Of a DNA stretch of 32,331 nt, positions 8,257 to 17,042 are shown one piece after another. Source of the DNA: Mycobacterium sp. IS-836 (GTDB taxonomy: Bacteria; Actinomycetota; Actinomycetes; Mycobacteriales; Mycobacteriaceae); NCBI RefSeq assembly GCF_001954275.1, contig NZ_MBEU01000065.1, positions 1 to 32,331 of the forward strand, given 5' to 3'. The notes under the pieces were generated by a model, which saw only the letters and a program-made list of their open reading frames with translations, did no database searches and was not told the origin of the DNA. The position numbers were made by a program, and so were the translations under genes. Position 1 is the stretch's first letter. Each line of letters begins with the position of its first letter.

Positions 8257-9471
8257 ATGACGACGCAGCTGACGCGCAAGAGTCGACGGGTCCTCCTGTA
8301 TGTGGAGGGTGTGGTCTTGTTGGTAGTCGCCGCGTTGGTTCTGGTGTTGGTGTACATGCAGTTTCGCGGGGACTTCACCCCGAAGACCGAGCTGACCATG
8401 GTGGCTTCGCGGGCGGGGCTGGTGATGGAACCGGGAGCGAAAGTCACGTTCAACGGGGTCGCGATCGGCCGGGTGGCCAGCATTACGGAGATCGAGCGTG
8501 ATCGCGGCCCCGCGGCAAAGCTGGGGTTGGAGGTGAACCCGGAGTTCGTCAAGCTGATTCCGGCCAACGTGGTGGCGACCATCGAGGCGGCCACCCTGTT
8601 CGGCAACAAGTATGTGGCGTTGTCCTCACCGGAAAATCCGCTACCCCAACGGATCTCGCCGCACGATGTCATCGACGTACGGTCGGTGACCACCGAGTTC
8701 AACACCCTGTTCGAGTCGATCACCTCGATCGCCGAGAAGGTGGATCCGATCGAACTCAACGCGACGCTCTCGGCGCTGGCGCAGGCGCTGGACGGGCTGG
8801 GCGGGGGCTTCGGAGAGTCGCTGGTCAACGGCAATCAGATTCTGCAGCACTTGAATCCGCGGGTCGAGCGGCTCGGCTACGACGTGCGGCGGTTGGCGGA
8901 TCTCGGCGAGGTTTACACGCGTGCTTCGCCGGATCTGTGGGGCTTTCTGCAGAACGCGTTGACCACCGCCCGCACACTGACCAGGCAGCAGGGGGAACTG
9001 GATGCCGCGTTGTTGGCGGCGGCGGCCGCGGGCAAGACCGGTGAGGACATCTTCGCCAGGGGCGGGCCGTATCTGGTGCGGGGCGCGGCCGACCTCGTCC
9101 CCACCGCCGAGCTGCTCGACACCTACAGCCCCGAGCTGTTCTGCACAACCCGTAACTTTCACGACGCCGCGCCGCTGATCCTGAACGCTGCCGGCGGCAA
9201 CGGCTATTCGCTGGCGGCATACGGAACGCTGCTGCCCGCGCCCAATCCCTATGTCTATCCGGACAATCTGCCCCGGGTGAACGCCCACGGCGGGCCCGGG
9301 GGGCGGCCGGGCTGCTGGCAGACGATCACCCGGGATTTGTGGCCGGCGCCCTATCTGGTGATGGACACCGGCGCCAACCTCGCGCCGTACAACCACCTCG
9401 AGCTGGGCCAGCCATTGTTCGGTGAATACGTCTGGGGACGTCAATACGGGGAGAACACGATCAACCCATGA
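8257..9471 (+). CDS. mce2A: Mce-family protein Mce2A
   Basis: The product has 404 residues, the length I recall for M. tuberculosis Mce2A. A basic N-terminus and one transmembrane helix (about residues 12-33) precede the MCE/MlaD domain (about 40-120), then a long helical region and a C-terminal tail rich in Gly, Pro and Tyr. The ATG at 8257 lies five bases after the yrbE2B stop; the longer open frame upstream overlaps yrbE2B and is not coding. Mce A-F subunits are thought to form a heteromeric tunnel crossing the periplasm, carrying lipids to the YrbE permease. Which lipid Mce2 carries is not settled by sequence. Confidence 0.95.
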   Translation: MTTQLTRKSRRVLLYVEGVVLLVVAALVLVLVYMQFRGDFTPKTELTMVASRAGLVMEPGAKVTFNGVAIGRVASITEIERDRGPAAKLGLEVNPEFVKLIPANVVATIEAATLFGNKYVALSSPENPLPQRISPHDVIDVRSVTTEFNTLFESITSIAEKVDPIELNATLSALAQALDGLGGGFGESLVNGNQILQHLNPRVERLGYDVRRLADLGEVYTRASPDLWGFLQNALTTARTLTRQQGELDAALLAAAAAGKTGEDIFARGGPYLVRGAADLVPTAELLDTYSPELFCTTRNFHDAAPLILNAAGGNGYSLAAYGTLLPAPNPYVYPDNLPRVNAHGGPGGRPGCWQTITRDLWPAPYLVMDTGANLAPYNHLELGQPLFGEYVWGRQYGENTINP

Positions 9472-10499
9472 AAACCACTGGCACGGCACTCAAACTCGGC
9501 ATCGTGTGGTTGGTTTTGCTCGTGTTCACCGTCGTGATCATCGTCGTGTTCGGCCAAGTGCGCTTCGATCGCACCACCGGCTATTCCGCGGTGTTCTCCA
9601 ACGCGAGCGGGCTGCGTGCCGGGCAGTTCGTCCGCGCGGCGGGCGTGGAGGTCGGCAAGGTTTCCAAGGTGACACTGATCGACGGGGACAGACGGGTTTT
9701 GGTGGCGTTCACGGTCGATGACTCGTTGTCGTTGGACAAGGCGACGACCGCGTCGATTCGCTACCTCAACCTGATCGGCGACCGCTACTTGGAGCTCAAG
9801 CGCGGGGACAGCGGCCAGCCGCTGTCCCCGGGCGGCACCATCCCGCTCGAGCACACGCAGCCGGCCTTGGATCTGGACGCTTTGATCGGTGGATTTCGTC
9901 CGCTCTTCAAGGCGCTGGACCCGGACAAGGTCAACAGGCTAGCCCAGGCGATCATCACCGTGTTCCAAGGACAGGGCGCCACCATCAACGACATCCTCGA
10001 CCAAACCGCCTCGCTCACCGCAACGTTGGCCGACAAGGATCAGGCGATTGGTGAGATAGTCAACAACTTGAACACCGTGCTGGCGACGGCCGTCAAGCAT
10101 GAAAAGGAGTTCGACACGACGGTCGACAAGTTGGAGGTGTTGATCACCGGGCTGAAGAACAGGGCCGATCCGCTGGCGGCGGCGGTCGCCCATATCAGTG
10201 GCGCCGCGGGAACCCTGGCCGACCTGCTGGGGGAGGACCGGCCCTTGCTGCACAGCACATTCGGACGCCTGGAGGGCATCCAGCAGTCGCTGATACACGA
10301 TCTGCCGACTCTGGACGACGTGTTGCGCAAGCTGCCCGGCGCGTACCGGATCATCGGCCGCGCCGGCGGCACCTATGGCGACTTCTTCAACTTCTACCTG
10401 TGCGACATCTCGTTGAAAGTCAATGGATTGCAGCCCGGCGGTCCGGTACGCACCATCAAGCTCTTTGGGCAGCCCACCGGGAGGTGTACGCCGCAATGA
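9468..10499 (+). CDS. mce2B: Mce-family protein Mce2B
   Basis: The product has 343 residues. It has one N-terminal transmembrane helix (about residues 9-29), an MCE domain (about 36-113) and a coiled-coil-prone helical region to about residue 300. A short tail with two Cys follows (CDISLKV and GRCTPQ). The ATG overlaps the mce2A stop by four bases, and the stop overlaps mce2C in the same ATGA manner. The compact tail contrasts with the long Pro-rich tail of Mce2C. It is one of the six tunnel-forming subunits. Confidence 0.95.
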   Translation: MKTTGTALKLGIVWLVLLVFTVVIIVVFGQVRFDRTTGYSAVFSNASGLRAGQFVRAAGVEVGKVSKVTLIDGDRRVLVAFTVDDSLSLDKATTASIRYLNLIGDRYLELKRGDSGQPLSPGGTIPLEHTQPALDLDALIGGFRPLFKALDPDKVNRLAQAIITVFQGQGATINDILDQTASLTATLADKDQAIGEIVNNLNTVLATAVKHEKEFDTTVDKLEVLITGLKNRADPLAAAVAHISGAAGTLADLLGEDRPLLHSTFGRLEGIQQSLIHDLPTLDDVLRKLPGAYRIIGRAGGTYGDFFNFYLCDISLKVNGLQPGGPVRTIKLFGQPTGRCTPQ

Positions 10500-12040
10500 G
10501 GACGCTGACGGAATCCAACCGCGGCCGCGTGGGCCTGATGGGCGTGGTGGTCACGCTGCTCATCATCGGTGTGGGACAGACCTTTACAAGTGTGCCGATG
10601 TTGTTCGCCACGCCCACCTACTACGCGGAATTCACCGACACCGGCGGCATCAATACGGGCGACAAGGTGGAAATCTCCGGGGTGGACGTCGGTCTGGTGC
10701 GCTCGCTGGCGATCCGCGGCAACCGGGTAGCGGTCGGATTCACGCTGGATGGCAGGACGGTCGGGACGCAAAGCCGGGTAGCGATTCGCACCGAGACCAT
10801 TCTCGGCCGCAAGAATATGGAGATCGAACCGCGTGGTTCAGAGCCGTTGCGGCCCAACGGTTTCCTTCCGTTGGCGCAAACAACCACGCCATACCAGGTC
10901 TACGACGCATTCGTCGATGCCACCAAGGCGGCGAAGGGCTGGGACATCGAGGCCACTAAACGTTCGCTGAAGGTGTTGTCCGAGACCTTCGATCAGACCG
11001 CTCCGCATCTCAGTGCAGCCCTCGACGGGGTCAGGGCATTCTCGGACACCATCGGCAAGCGCGGCGAGCAGCTCAAGCAACTGCTGGCCAACACCAACAA
11101 GATCGCGCGGGTGCTGGGTGACCGCAGCGGCCAGTTCAACGGGCTGCTGGTCAATGCCAACACGCTGCTTGCCTCGTTCAAGCAGCGCAGCCAGGCGCTG
11201 AGCATTCTGCTGAGCAATGTCTCTGACGTGTCAGCCCAGGTGTCCGGACTTTTCAAGGAAAACCCCAACCTCAACCATGTGCTGCAGCAGTTGGGCACGG
11301 TCAGCGACGAACTGGTCAAGCGCAAGAACGACCTGGCCGACGTGCTGATACTGCTCAGCAGATACACCGCGTCCCTGACCGAGGCCGTCGCGTCCGGGCC
11401 GTACTTCAAGGCGATGGTCGCGAATCTGCTTCCCTACCAAGTCCTTCAGCCGTGGGTCGACGCGGCGTTCAAGAAGCGGGGCATCGACCCGGAGAACTTC
11501 TGGCGCAGTGCCGGGCTGCCCGAGTTCCGGTGGCCCGACCCGAACGGTACCCGGTTCCCCAACGGCGCACCTCCGCCGGCTCCGACGGTGCTGGAAGGCA
11601 CACCGCAGCATCCGGGGCCGGCCGTCCCGCCCGGATCGCCGTGCTCCTACACGCCGGGGCCGGGCGCCTCGCCGCGGCCCGACAATCCGCTGCCCTGCGC
11701 GGGCGCCGCCATCGGCCCGTTCGGCGGACCCGCATTCCCGGCGCCGCTAGACGTCCAGACGTCGGCGCCCAAACCCGATGGGCTGCAACCAGAACCGGGC
11801 ATTCCGATCGCGGGCCGCCCGGGCGAGACGCCGCCGGATGTTCCGGGCGCACCGGTGCCGTTGCCCGCGCAGGTGCCCCCCGGCGCGCGCACCGAACCGC
11901 TGGGGCCGGCCGGCCCGACACCGCCACCGTCGACGTTGGCGCCGGGCCTGCCGCCGCGCCCTGCCCCACCACCGGGACCGGGACCGCAGCTGCCGGCGCC
12001 GTTCATCACGCCCGGCGGGACGGGAGGCAGCAGCCAATGA
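10496..12040 (+). CDS. mce2C: Mce-family protein Mce2C with long Pro-rich tail
   Basis: The product has 514 residues, longer than the roughly 480 I recall for M. tuberculosis Mce2C. It has an N-terminal transmembrane helix (about residues 14-34), an MCE domain (about 40-115) and a long helical region to about 330. The final ~170 residues are dominated by Pro, Gly and Ala with almost no predicted structure. The start at 10496 is set by the ATGA overlap with mce2B. The open frame extends about 96 bases further upstream, but that part lies inside mce2B. The tail presumably extends through the cell-wall layer; its exact role is unknown. Confidence 0.94.
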   Translation: MRTLTESNRGRVGLMGVVVTLLIIGVGQTFTSVPMLFATPTYYAEFTDTGGINTGDKVEISGVDVGLVRSLAIRGNRVAVGFTLDGRTVGTQSRVAIRTETILGRKNMEIEPRGSEPLRPNGFLPLAQTTTPYQVYDAFVDATKAAKGWDIEATKRSLKVLSETFDQTAPHLSAALDGVRAFSDTIGKRGEQLKQLLANTNKIARVLGDRSGQFNGLLVNANTLLASFKQRSQALSILLSNVSDVSAQVSGLFKENPNLNHVLQQLGTVSDELVKRKNDLADVLILLSRYTASLTEAVASGPYFKAMVANLLPYQVLQPWVDAAFKKRGIDPENFWRSAGLPEFRWPDPNGTRFPNGAPPPAPTVLEGTPQHPGPAVPPGSPCSYTPGPGASPRPDNPLPCAGAAIGPFGGPAFPAPLDVQTSAPKPDGLQPEPGIPIAGRPGETPPDVPGAPVPLPAQVPPGARTEPLGPAGPTPPPSTLAPGLPPRPAPPPGPGPQLPAPFITPGGTGGSSQ

Positions 12041-13536
12041 GCACCATCTTCGACATCCGCAGCCTTCGACTGCCCAAAGTGTCGCGCAAGGCATTGCTCG
12101 CCGCGGCGTTGGTAACGGTGTTGGCCCTCGTCGCAGTCGTCGTCGGGGTGCAGCTCTACCGGAAGCTGACCAACACGAGCGTTGTCGCGTATTTCTCCGA
12201 GACCCTCGCGCTCTACCCCGGCGACAAGGTCCAGATCATGGGCGTCCGGGTGGGTTCGATCGACAAGATCGAGCCAGCCGGCGACAAGATGCGAGTCACC
12301 TTCCACTACAGCAACAAATACAAGGTGCCGCTCAACGCCACCGCGTCGATACTCAACCCCAGCCTGGTGGCCTCGCGCACCATCCAGCTGTCGCCGGCCT
12401 ACACCGATGGACCGGTGATGAAGGACGGCGCGGTGATCCCGGTAGAGCGCACCCAGGTGCCCGTCGAGTGGGATCAGCTGCGCGACTCCCTCAACGGGAT
12501 CCTGCGACAGCTGGGCCCGACGCCGCAGCAGCCGGAGGGCCCGTTCGGCGAGCTCATCGAATCGGCCGCGGACAATCTGGCCGGCAAGGGCAAGCAGGTC
12601 CACGACACCCTGAACAGCCTGTCGGAGGCGTTGACCGCGCTGAACGAGGGCCGGGGCGACTTCGTCTCGATCACCCGAAGCCTGGCGCAATTCATCGGCG
12701 CGCTGTATCAGAACGACCGACAGTTCGTCGCCCTCAACGACAACCTGGCTCAGTTCACCGACTGGTTCACCAAATCCGATCACGATGTGGCAGACACTGT
12801 CGCGCGAGTCGACGAGGTGCTGGCCATCACGCGAAAGTTCGTGAACGACAACAGGTCCGCGCTTAGTCACGATGTCAACAACCTCGCCGACGCGACCACC
12901 GCGCTCCTGCAACCCGAGCCGCGGGATGGTCTGGAAACGGCGTTGCACGTGCTGCCCACCTTCGCGGGCAACATCAACAACATCTACTATCCCGCGCACA
13001 GCTCGCTGGTGGGTTCGTTCGTATTTCCCAACTTCGCGAACCCGATTCATTTCATCTGCAGTTCCATCCAGGCCGGCAGCCGGCTCGGCTATCAAGACTC
13101 GGCCGAGCTGTGCGCGCAGTATCTGGCGCCGGTGCTGGACTCCATCAAGTTCAATTACCTGCCGTTCAGCGCGAACTTTTTCAGCTCGGCGGACACCTTG
13201 CCCAAGGAGGTGGCGTACTCCGAGGAGCGGCTGCGCCCGCCCCCGGGCTACAAGGACACCACCGTGCCGGGGATCTTCTCGCCGGACACACCCTTTTCGC
13301 ACGGCAACCATGAACCGGGCTGGGTGGTCGCACCCGGTATGCAGGGGACCCAGGTTCAGCCGTTTACGGCGAACGTGCTCACCCCGGACTCGCTGGCCGA
13401 GCTGATGGGTGGTCCGGACGCCCCGCCCCCGCCGCCGGCGAGCAACCTACCCGGACCGCCGAACGCCTACGACGAGTCCAATCCGCCTGCGCCGCCGTGG
13501 TTTTCGCAGCCCGCACAGCCGGGGCCGGGCCGATGA
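12037..13536 (+). CDS. mce2D: Mce-family protein Mce2D
   Basis: The product has 499 residues, close to the expected length for MceD proteins. A transmembrane helix (about residues 19-40) is followed by an MCE domain (about 46-125), a helical region, a domain with conserved aromatic and Cys residues (NPIHFICSSIQ and SAELCAQYL), and a short Pro-rich end. The start overlaps the mce2C stop by four bases. An upstream extension of this open frame runs across mce2C in another frame and is not coding. It is another tunnel subunit of the importer. Confidence 0.94.
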   Translation: MSTIFDIRSLRLPKVSRKALLAAALVTVLALVAVVVGVQLYRKLTNTSVVAYFSETLALYPGDKVQIMGVRVGSIDKIEPAGDKMRVTFHYSNKYKVPLNATASILNPSLVASRTIQLSPAYTDGPVMKDGAVIPVERTQVPVEWDQLRDSLNGILRQLGPTPQQPEGPFGELIESAADNLAGKGKQVHDTLNSLSEALTALNEGRGDFVSITRSLAQFIGALYQNDRQFVALNDNLAQFTDWFTKSDHDVADTVARVDEVLAITRKFVNDNRSALSHDVNNLADATTALLQPEPRDGLETALHVLPTFAGNINNIYYPAHSSLVGSFVFPNFANPIHFICSSIQAGSRLGYQDSAELCAQYLAPVLDSIKFNYLPFSANFFSSADTLPKEVAYSEERLRPPPGYKDTTVPGIFSPDTPFSHGNHEPGWVVAPGMQGTQVQPFTANVLTPDSLAELMGGPDAPPPPPASNLPGPPNAYDESNPPAPPWFSQPAQPGPGR

Positions 13537-14675
13537 AGCGCCTGATCGTCGGCGCCGGACGCCGCGGACTGTCGGTGGTGATGGCGTTGGCGCTGACTTC
13601 GTGCGCCTGGCGTGGCATCGCCAACGTGCCGCTGCCGGTCGGCCGTGGCACCGGCGCGGGCCACATGACGATCTACGTCCAGGTGCCCGACACGCTGGCG
13701 CTGAACACCAATAGCCGGGTGCGGGTCGCGGATGTCTGGGTCGGCACGGTGCGTGACATCAGGCTGAAGAACTGGATCGCGACCCTGACGCTGGACATCG
13801 ATCCGAGCGTGAAGCTTCCGGCAAACGCGACCGCGAAGATCGGCCAGACCAGCCTGCTGGGCACTCAGCACGTCGAGCTGGCCGCGCCGAAAAACCCGTC
13901 GCCGCAACCGTTGAAGACCGGCGACACCATCGGCCTGATGAACTCCTCGGCGTACCCGACCGTCGAACGCACGTTGGCCAGCATCGCCGTCATCCTGACC
14001 GGAGGCGGCATCACACACCTCGAGGTGATCCAAAACGAGATCCTCAATGCCCTCGACGGCCATGTCGATCAGGTCCGCGAATTCCTCAGGCGACTGGACA
14101 CATTCACCGCCGAACTGAACCGGCGAACCGGTGACCTAACCCGCGCAATCGATTCGAGCAACCAACTCCTGGCCGCCATCGCCGACCACAACGACACGCT
14201 GGATCGAGTGCTCACCGACATCCCACCACTGATCCGGCACTTCGCCGACACACGCGAATTGTTCGCCTACGCCGTCGAATCCCTGGGTAGGTTCAGCGAC
14301 GTCGCCAACCGGGCGCTGTCGGATTCCCGGGGCAACCTGCGCCAGAACCTGGAGTCCTTGCAGCGGCCGCTCATTCAGCTCGAGCGGGCCTCGCCGCTGA
14401 CGGTCGATGCGTTGCGGCTGGGCCTCACCGCGCCGTTCAACATCGACGGTGTCCCGAAGCTGATCCGCGGCGACTACATCAACATTTCGGCCGGGATCGA
14501 CCTGACCCTGTCCGCCCTGGATAACGCGCTGCTGACCGGAACGGGGCTCTCCGGCATGTTCCGAGCGCTCGAGCAGGCGTGGGGCCGCGATCCGGCCACG
14601 ATGATCCCGGACGTCCGCTATACGCCGAACCCGAATGACGCCCCGGGCGGACCGCTGGTGGAAAGGGGCGAGTGA
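13533..14675 (+). CDS. lprL: Mce-family lipoprotein Mce2E (LprL)
   Basis: The product has 380 residues. The signal peptide ends in the lipobox LTSC with the lipidated Cys at residue 24, so unlike its sister subunits it is anchored by lipid, as is normal for the E position of mce operons. An MCE domain (about residues 38-118) and a helical region follow. The start is the ATG at 13533, in ATGA overlap with the mce2D stop. The C-terminus is shorter than in C, D and F and lacks a long Pro-rich tail. M. tuberculosis LprL (Rv0593) occupies the same slot. Confidence 0.94.
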   Translation: MKRLIVGAGRRGLSVVMALALTSCAWRGIANVPLPVGRGTGAGHMTIYVQVPDTLALNTNSRVRVADVWVGTVRDIRLKNWIATLTLDIDPSVKLPANATAKIGQTSLLGTQHVELAAPKNPSPQPLKTGDTIGLMNSSAYPTVERTLASIAVILTGGGITHLEVIQNEILNALDGHVDQVREFLRRLDTFTAELNRRTGDLTRAIDSSNQLLAAIADHNDTLDRVLTDIPPLIRHFADTRELFAYAVESLGRFSDVANRALSDSRGNLRQNLESLQRPLIQLERASPLTVDALRLGLTAPFNIDGVPKLIRGDYINISAGIDLTLSALDNALLTGTGLSGMFRALEQAWGRDPATMIPDVRYTPNPNDAPGGPLVERGE

Positions 14676-14678
14676 AAG

Positions 14679-16229
14679 ATGCTGACTCGCCTCATCAAAA
14701 CCCAACTGGTTTTGTTGGTGGTATTGGCGGTCGCCGCGGTGGTGGTCCTGGGCTGGTACTTCCTGCGGATACCCAGCCTCGTCGGCATCGGGCGATACAC
14801 GCTCTACGCCGAATTGCCGCAGTCCGGTGGGCTTTATCGAACCGCCAACGTCACGTATCGGGGCATCACCATCGGGACGGTCACCGCCGTCGACCCGACC
14901 GCGCGCGGTGCGCGGGCGACGATGAGCATCGACAACGGCTACCAGATCCCGACCGACACGTGGGCCAATGTGCACTCCGTGTCGGCGGTCGGTGAGCAGT
15001 ACATCGATCTGGTGTCGACCCGCACCGGCGGTCCGTACCTCGAGAACAATCAGACGATCACCAGAAGCACGGTCCCCAGCCAGATCGGCCCCGCGCTCGA
15101 TGCCGCCAACCGCGGCTTGGCCGTGCTGCCCAAGGACAAGGTGGCGTCGCTCCTCTACGAGGCGTCCCAGGCCCTGGGTGGGCTGGGCCCGTCACTTCGG
15201 CGGCTGGTCGACGCCGCCCAGGGCATCAGCCACGACTTCGACGGCAGCATCGGCGACGTCGACGACATCATTGACCATTCGGCGCCCATCATCGACAGCC
15301 AGGTCAATTCGGGTGACGACATCGCGCGCTGGGCCGCCAACCTGAACACCCTGACCACGCAAACCGCGCAGCAGGATCAGGCGATTCGTCGCATCCTGGC
15401 CAACGCGGCGCCGACCGCCGAGCAGGTCAACGCCACGTTCGGCGACGTGCGGGAATCGCTACCCCAGACCCTGGCCAATCTCGAGGTCGTGATCGACATG
15501 CTCAAGCGCTACCACAACGGCGTCGAGCAGGCGTTGGTGTTCTTGCCACAGTCCGCAGCGGCCGCCCAATCCGTTACGTCGGAATTTCCGGGCCAGGCGT
15601 CGCTTGGCGTCGGCGCCCTGTCCCTCAACCAGCCACCGCCGTGTCTGACCGGCTTCCTGCCGGCATCGGAATGGCGGGCGCCGGCCGATACCAGCACCGC
15701 GCCGCTACCCAGCGGGACCTACTGCAAGATCCCGATGGACGCGCAGAATGTCGTTCGTGGGGCACGCAACTACCCGTGCGCGGACGTGCCGGGCAAGCGG
15801 GCCGCGTCCCCGCGGGAGTGCCGCAGCAGCGAGCCGTATGTGCCGCTGGGTACCAATCCGTGGTACGGCGACCCGAATCAAATCCTGACGTGCCCCGCCC
15901 CGGCCGCGCGTTGTGACCAGCCGGTGAAGCCCGGTCTGGTGATCCCGGCACCGTCGGTCAACAACGGTCTCAACCCGCTGCCCGCCGATCGGCTGCCCGG
16001 CACGCCGCCCCCGGTCAGCGACCCCCTGCAGCGACCCGGATCGGGCACCGTCCGCTGCAACGGGCAGCAGCCCAATCCGTGCGTCTACACCCCGGATTCG
16101 CTTTCCGCCGCAATCTATGACGTGCAGAGCGGCAAAGTCGTGGGGCCTGACGGCGTGGTCTATTCCGTTGAGAACTCGACCAACATCGGAGACGAGGGGT
16201 GGAAGAAGATGCTGACACCGGCCGGCTGA
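14679..16229 (+). CDS. mce2F: Mce-family protein Mce2F
   Basis: The product has 516 residues, the length I recall for M. tuberculosis Mce2F. It has an N-terminal transmembrane helix (about residues 8-28), an MCE domain (about 38-118), a helical region to about 300, and a C-terminal part with several Cys residues. The Cys residues lie in the PPPCLTGF, GTYCKIP, NYPCADV, PRECRSS and LTCPAP segments, and they probably form disulfides outside the membrane. The start lies three bases after the mce2E stop with a GAAAGGGG motif before it. This is the last gene of the mce2 operon; sixteen bases later the convergent DedA-like gene ends. Confidence 0.94.
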   Translation: MLTRLIKTQLVLLVVLAVAAVVVLGWYFLRIPSLVGIGRYTLYAELPQSGGLYRTANVTYRGITIGTVTAVDPTARGARATMSIDNGYQIPTDTWANVHSVSAVGEQYIDLVSTRTGGPYLENNQTITRSTVPSQIGPALDAANRGLAVLPKDKVASLLYEASQALGGLGPSLRRLVDAAQGISHDFDGSIGDVDDIIDHSAPIIDSQVNSGDDIARWAANLNTLTTQTAQQDQAIRRILANAAPTAEQVNATFGDVRESLPQTLANLEVVIDMLKRYHNGVEQALVFLPQSAAAAQSVTSEFPGQASLGVGALSLNQPPPCLTGFLPASEWRAPADTSTAPLPSGTYCKIPMDAQNVVRGARNYPCADVPGKRAASPRECRSSEPYVPLGTNPWYGDPNQILTCPAPAARCDQPVKPGLVIPAPSVNNGLNPLPADRLPGTPPPVSDPLQRPGSGTVRCNGQQPNPCVYTPDSLSAAIYDVQSGKVVGPDGVVYSVENSTNIGDEGWKKMLTPAG

Positions 16230-16245
16230 AGCGGCACGGCTTTTG

Positions 16246-16989
16246 TCAGCGCGCCTCGGCTTCCGGATCCGCTGTGCTGCCGGTTTTTTCGTGGCGGGCG
16301 TGGTGACGCCAGCTCCGGTACCCGCGGCGCGCGGCGAACGCACCGGCGACGGCCGACACGCACCACACCGCTATCGCCGCGTAGGCCAAAGCGGGCGACC
16401 GATTGCCGATCGATGCGCCCAGTGCGGTGTAGGCGAAGGCGCGCGGCAACGAACCGATGAACGAACCGACCGCCATCTGCCACAACGGAACTCCGAATGC
16501 CCCGAACGCGTAGGAGGCCAGCGCATCCGATATGCCCGGGACAAAGCGCTGACCCACAACCGCCCACAGTCCGCCGTGTTCGATCAGCGCGTCGATGCGG
16601 TCGGCGCGTGCCGGGCCCAGCAGTGCCCGAGCGCTGTTGCGGCCGGCCCGACGGCCCAGGCGGCTGGCGACGATCGCGGTACCCACCGCCGCGCCCAGGG
16701 TCACGAAGACGCCCACAACGGGGCCGAACAACAGCCCGCTGCCCGCCGCCAGAATCGAGCCCGGCACGAACATCGCGCCCAGCGCGGCCGATACCACGAC
16801 GTAGGTCAGCGGGGCCGCCGGGCCCGTCGCCGAAACCACGCCCCGCAGATCCTCGATGTCGACAATTCGCCTGACGGCCAAGAGATAGAACAGCGCGGCC
16901 AAGAACGCGGCGAACACGGCGAGCCGCACGATGTGGCTGCGTCGGGACGTGGGTCGGGTCTCCGGTGCGGGACCGTCGTCGTCGGGCAT
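16246..16989 (-). CDS. TVP38/TMEM64 (SNARE-associated/DedA-like) membrane protein, Rv0625c-like
   Basis: The product has 247 residues with about five hydrophobic segments. The family core is visible: a GAMFVPGSILAAGSGLLFG segment (about residues 71-89), a second polar-glycine segment AVGTAIVASRLGR, and RFVPGISDALASYAFGAFGVP further on. These are the re-entrant-loop motifs of the TVP38/DedA superfamily, implicated in lipid scrambling or membrane homeostasis. Length and layout match M. tuberculosis Rv0625c. It is convergent with mce2F and divergent from the DUF2235 gene, with 53 bases between the two starts. Its position straight after mce2 differs from M. tuberculosis, where a large block intervenes. 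Confidence 0.85.
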   Translation of the reverse strand: MPDDDGPAPETRPTSRRSHIVRLAVFAAFLAALFYLLAVRRIVDIEDLRGVVSATGPAAPLTYVVVSAALGAMFVPGSILAAGSGLLFGPVVGVFVTLGAAVGTAIVASRLGRRAGRNSARALLGPARADRIDALIEHGGLWAVVGQRFVPGISDALASYAFGAFGVPLWQMAVGSFIGSLPRAFAYTALGASIGNRSPALAYAAIAVWCVSAVAGAFAARRGYRSWRHHARHEKTGSTADPEAEAR

Positions 16990-17015
16990 CGGGCGTCATT
17001 CTTCCGCAATCGTCT

Positions 17016-17021
17016 TACTAT
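17016..17021 (+). promoter_or_regulatory. Candidate -10 box for the six-gene cassette
   Basis: TACTAT in the 53-base divergent gap matches the mycobacterial TANNNT -10 consensus and sits about 22 bases before the DUF2235 start codon. No good -35 hexamer is visible. With such a short 5' leader the assignment is tentative. Confidence 0.35.
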
Positions 17022-17042
17022 GCGACATGGGAGGCCCAAACC

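Noticed and set aside
11647..13311. Long open frame on the minus strand (554 codons) opposite mce2C and mce2D
   Set aside because: It lies wholly antisense to two clearly coding mce genes, has an odd residue composition rich in Arg, Gly and Val, and matches no family. It is an effect of high GC content.
16225..16255. Hairpin in the mce2F/DedA gap as a terminator
   Set aside because: Only a weak GCCG/CGGC pairing with a long loop is visible in the 16-base gap; not convincing enough to list.
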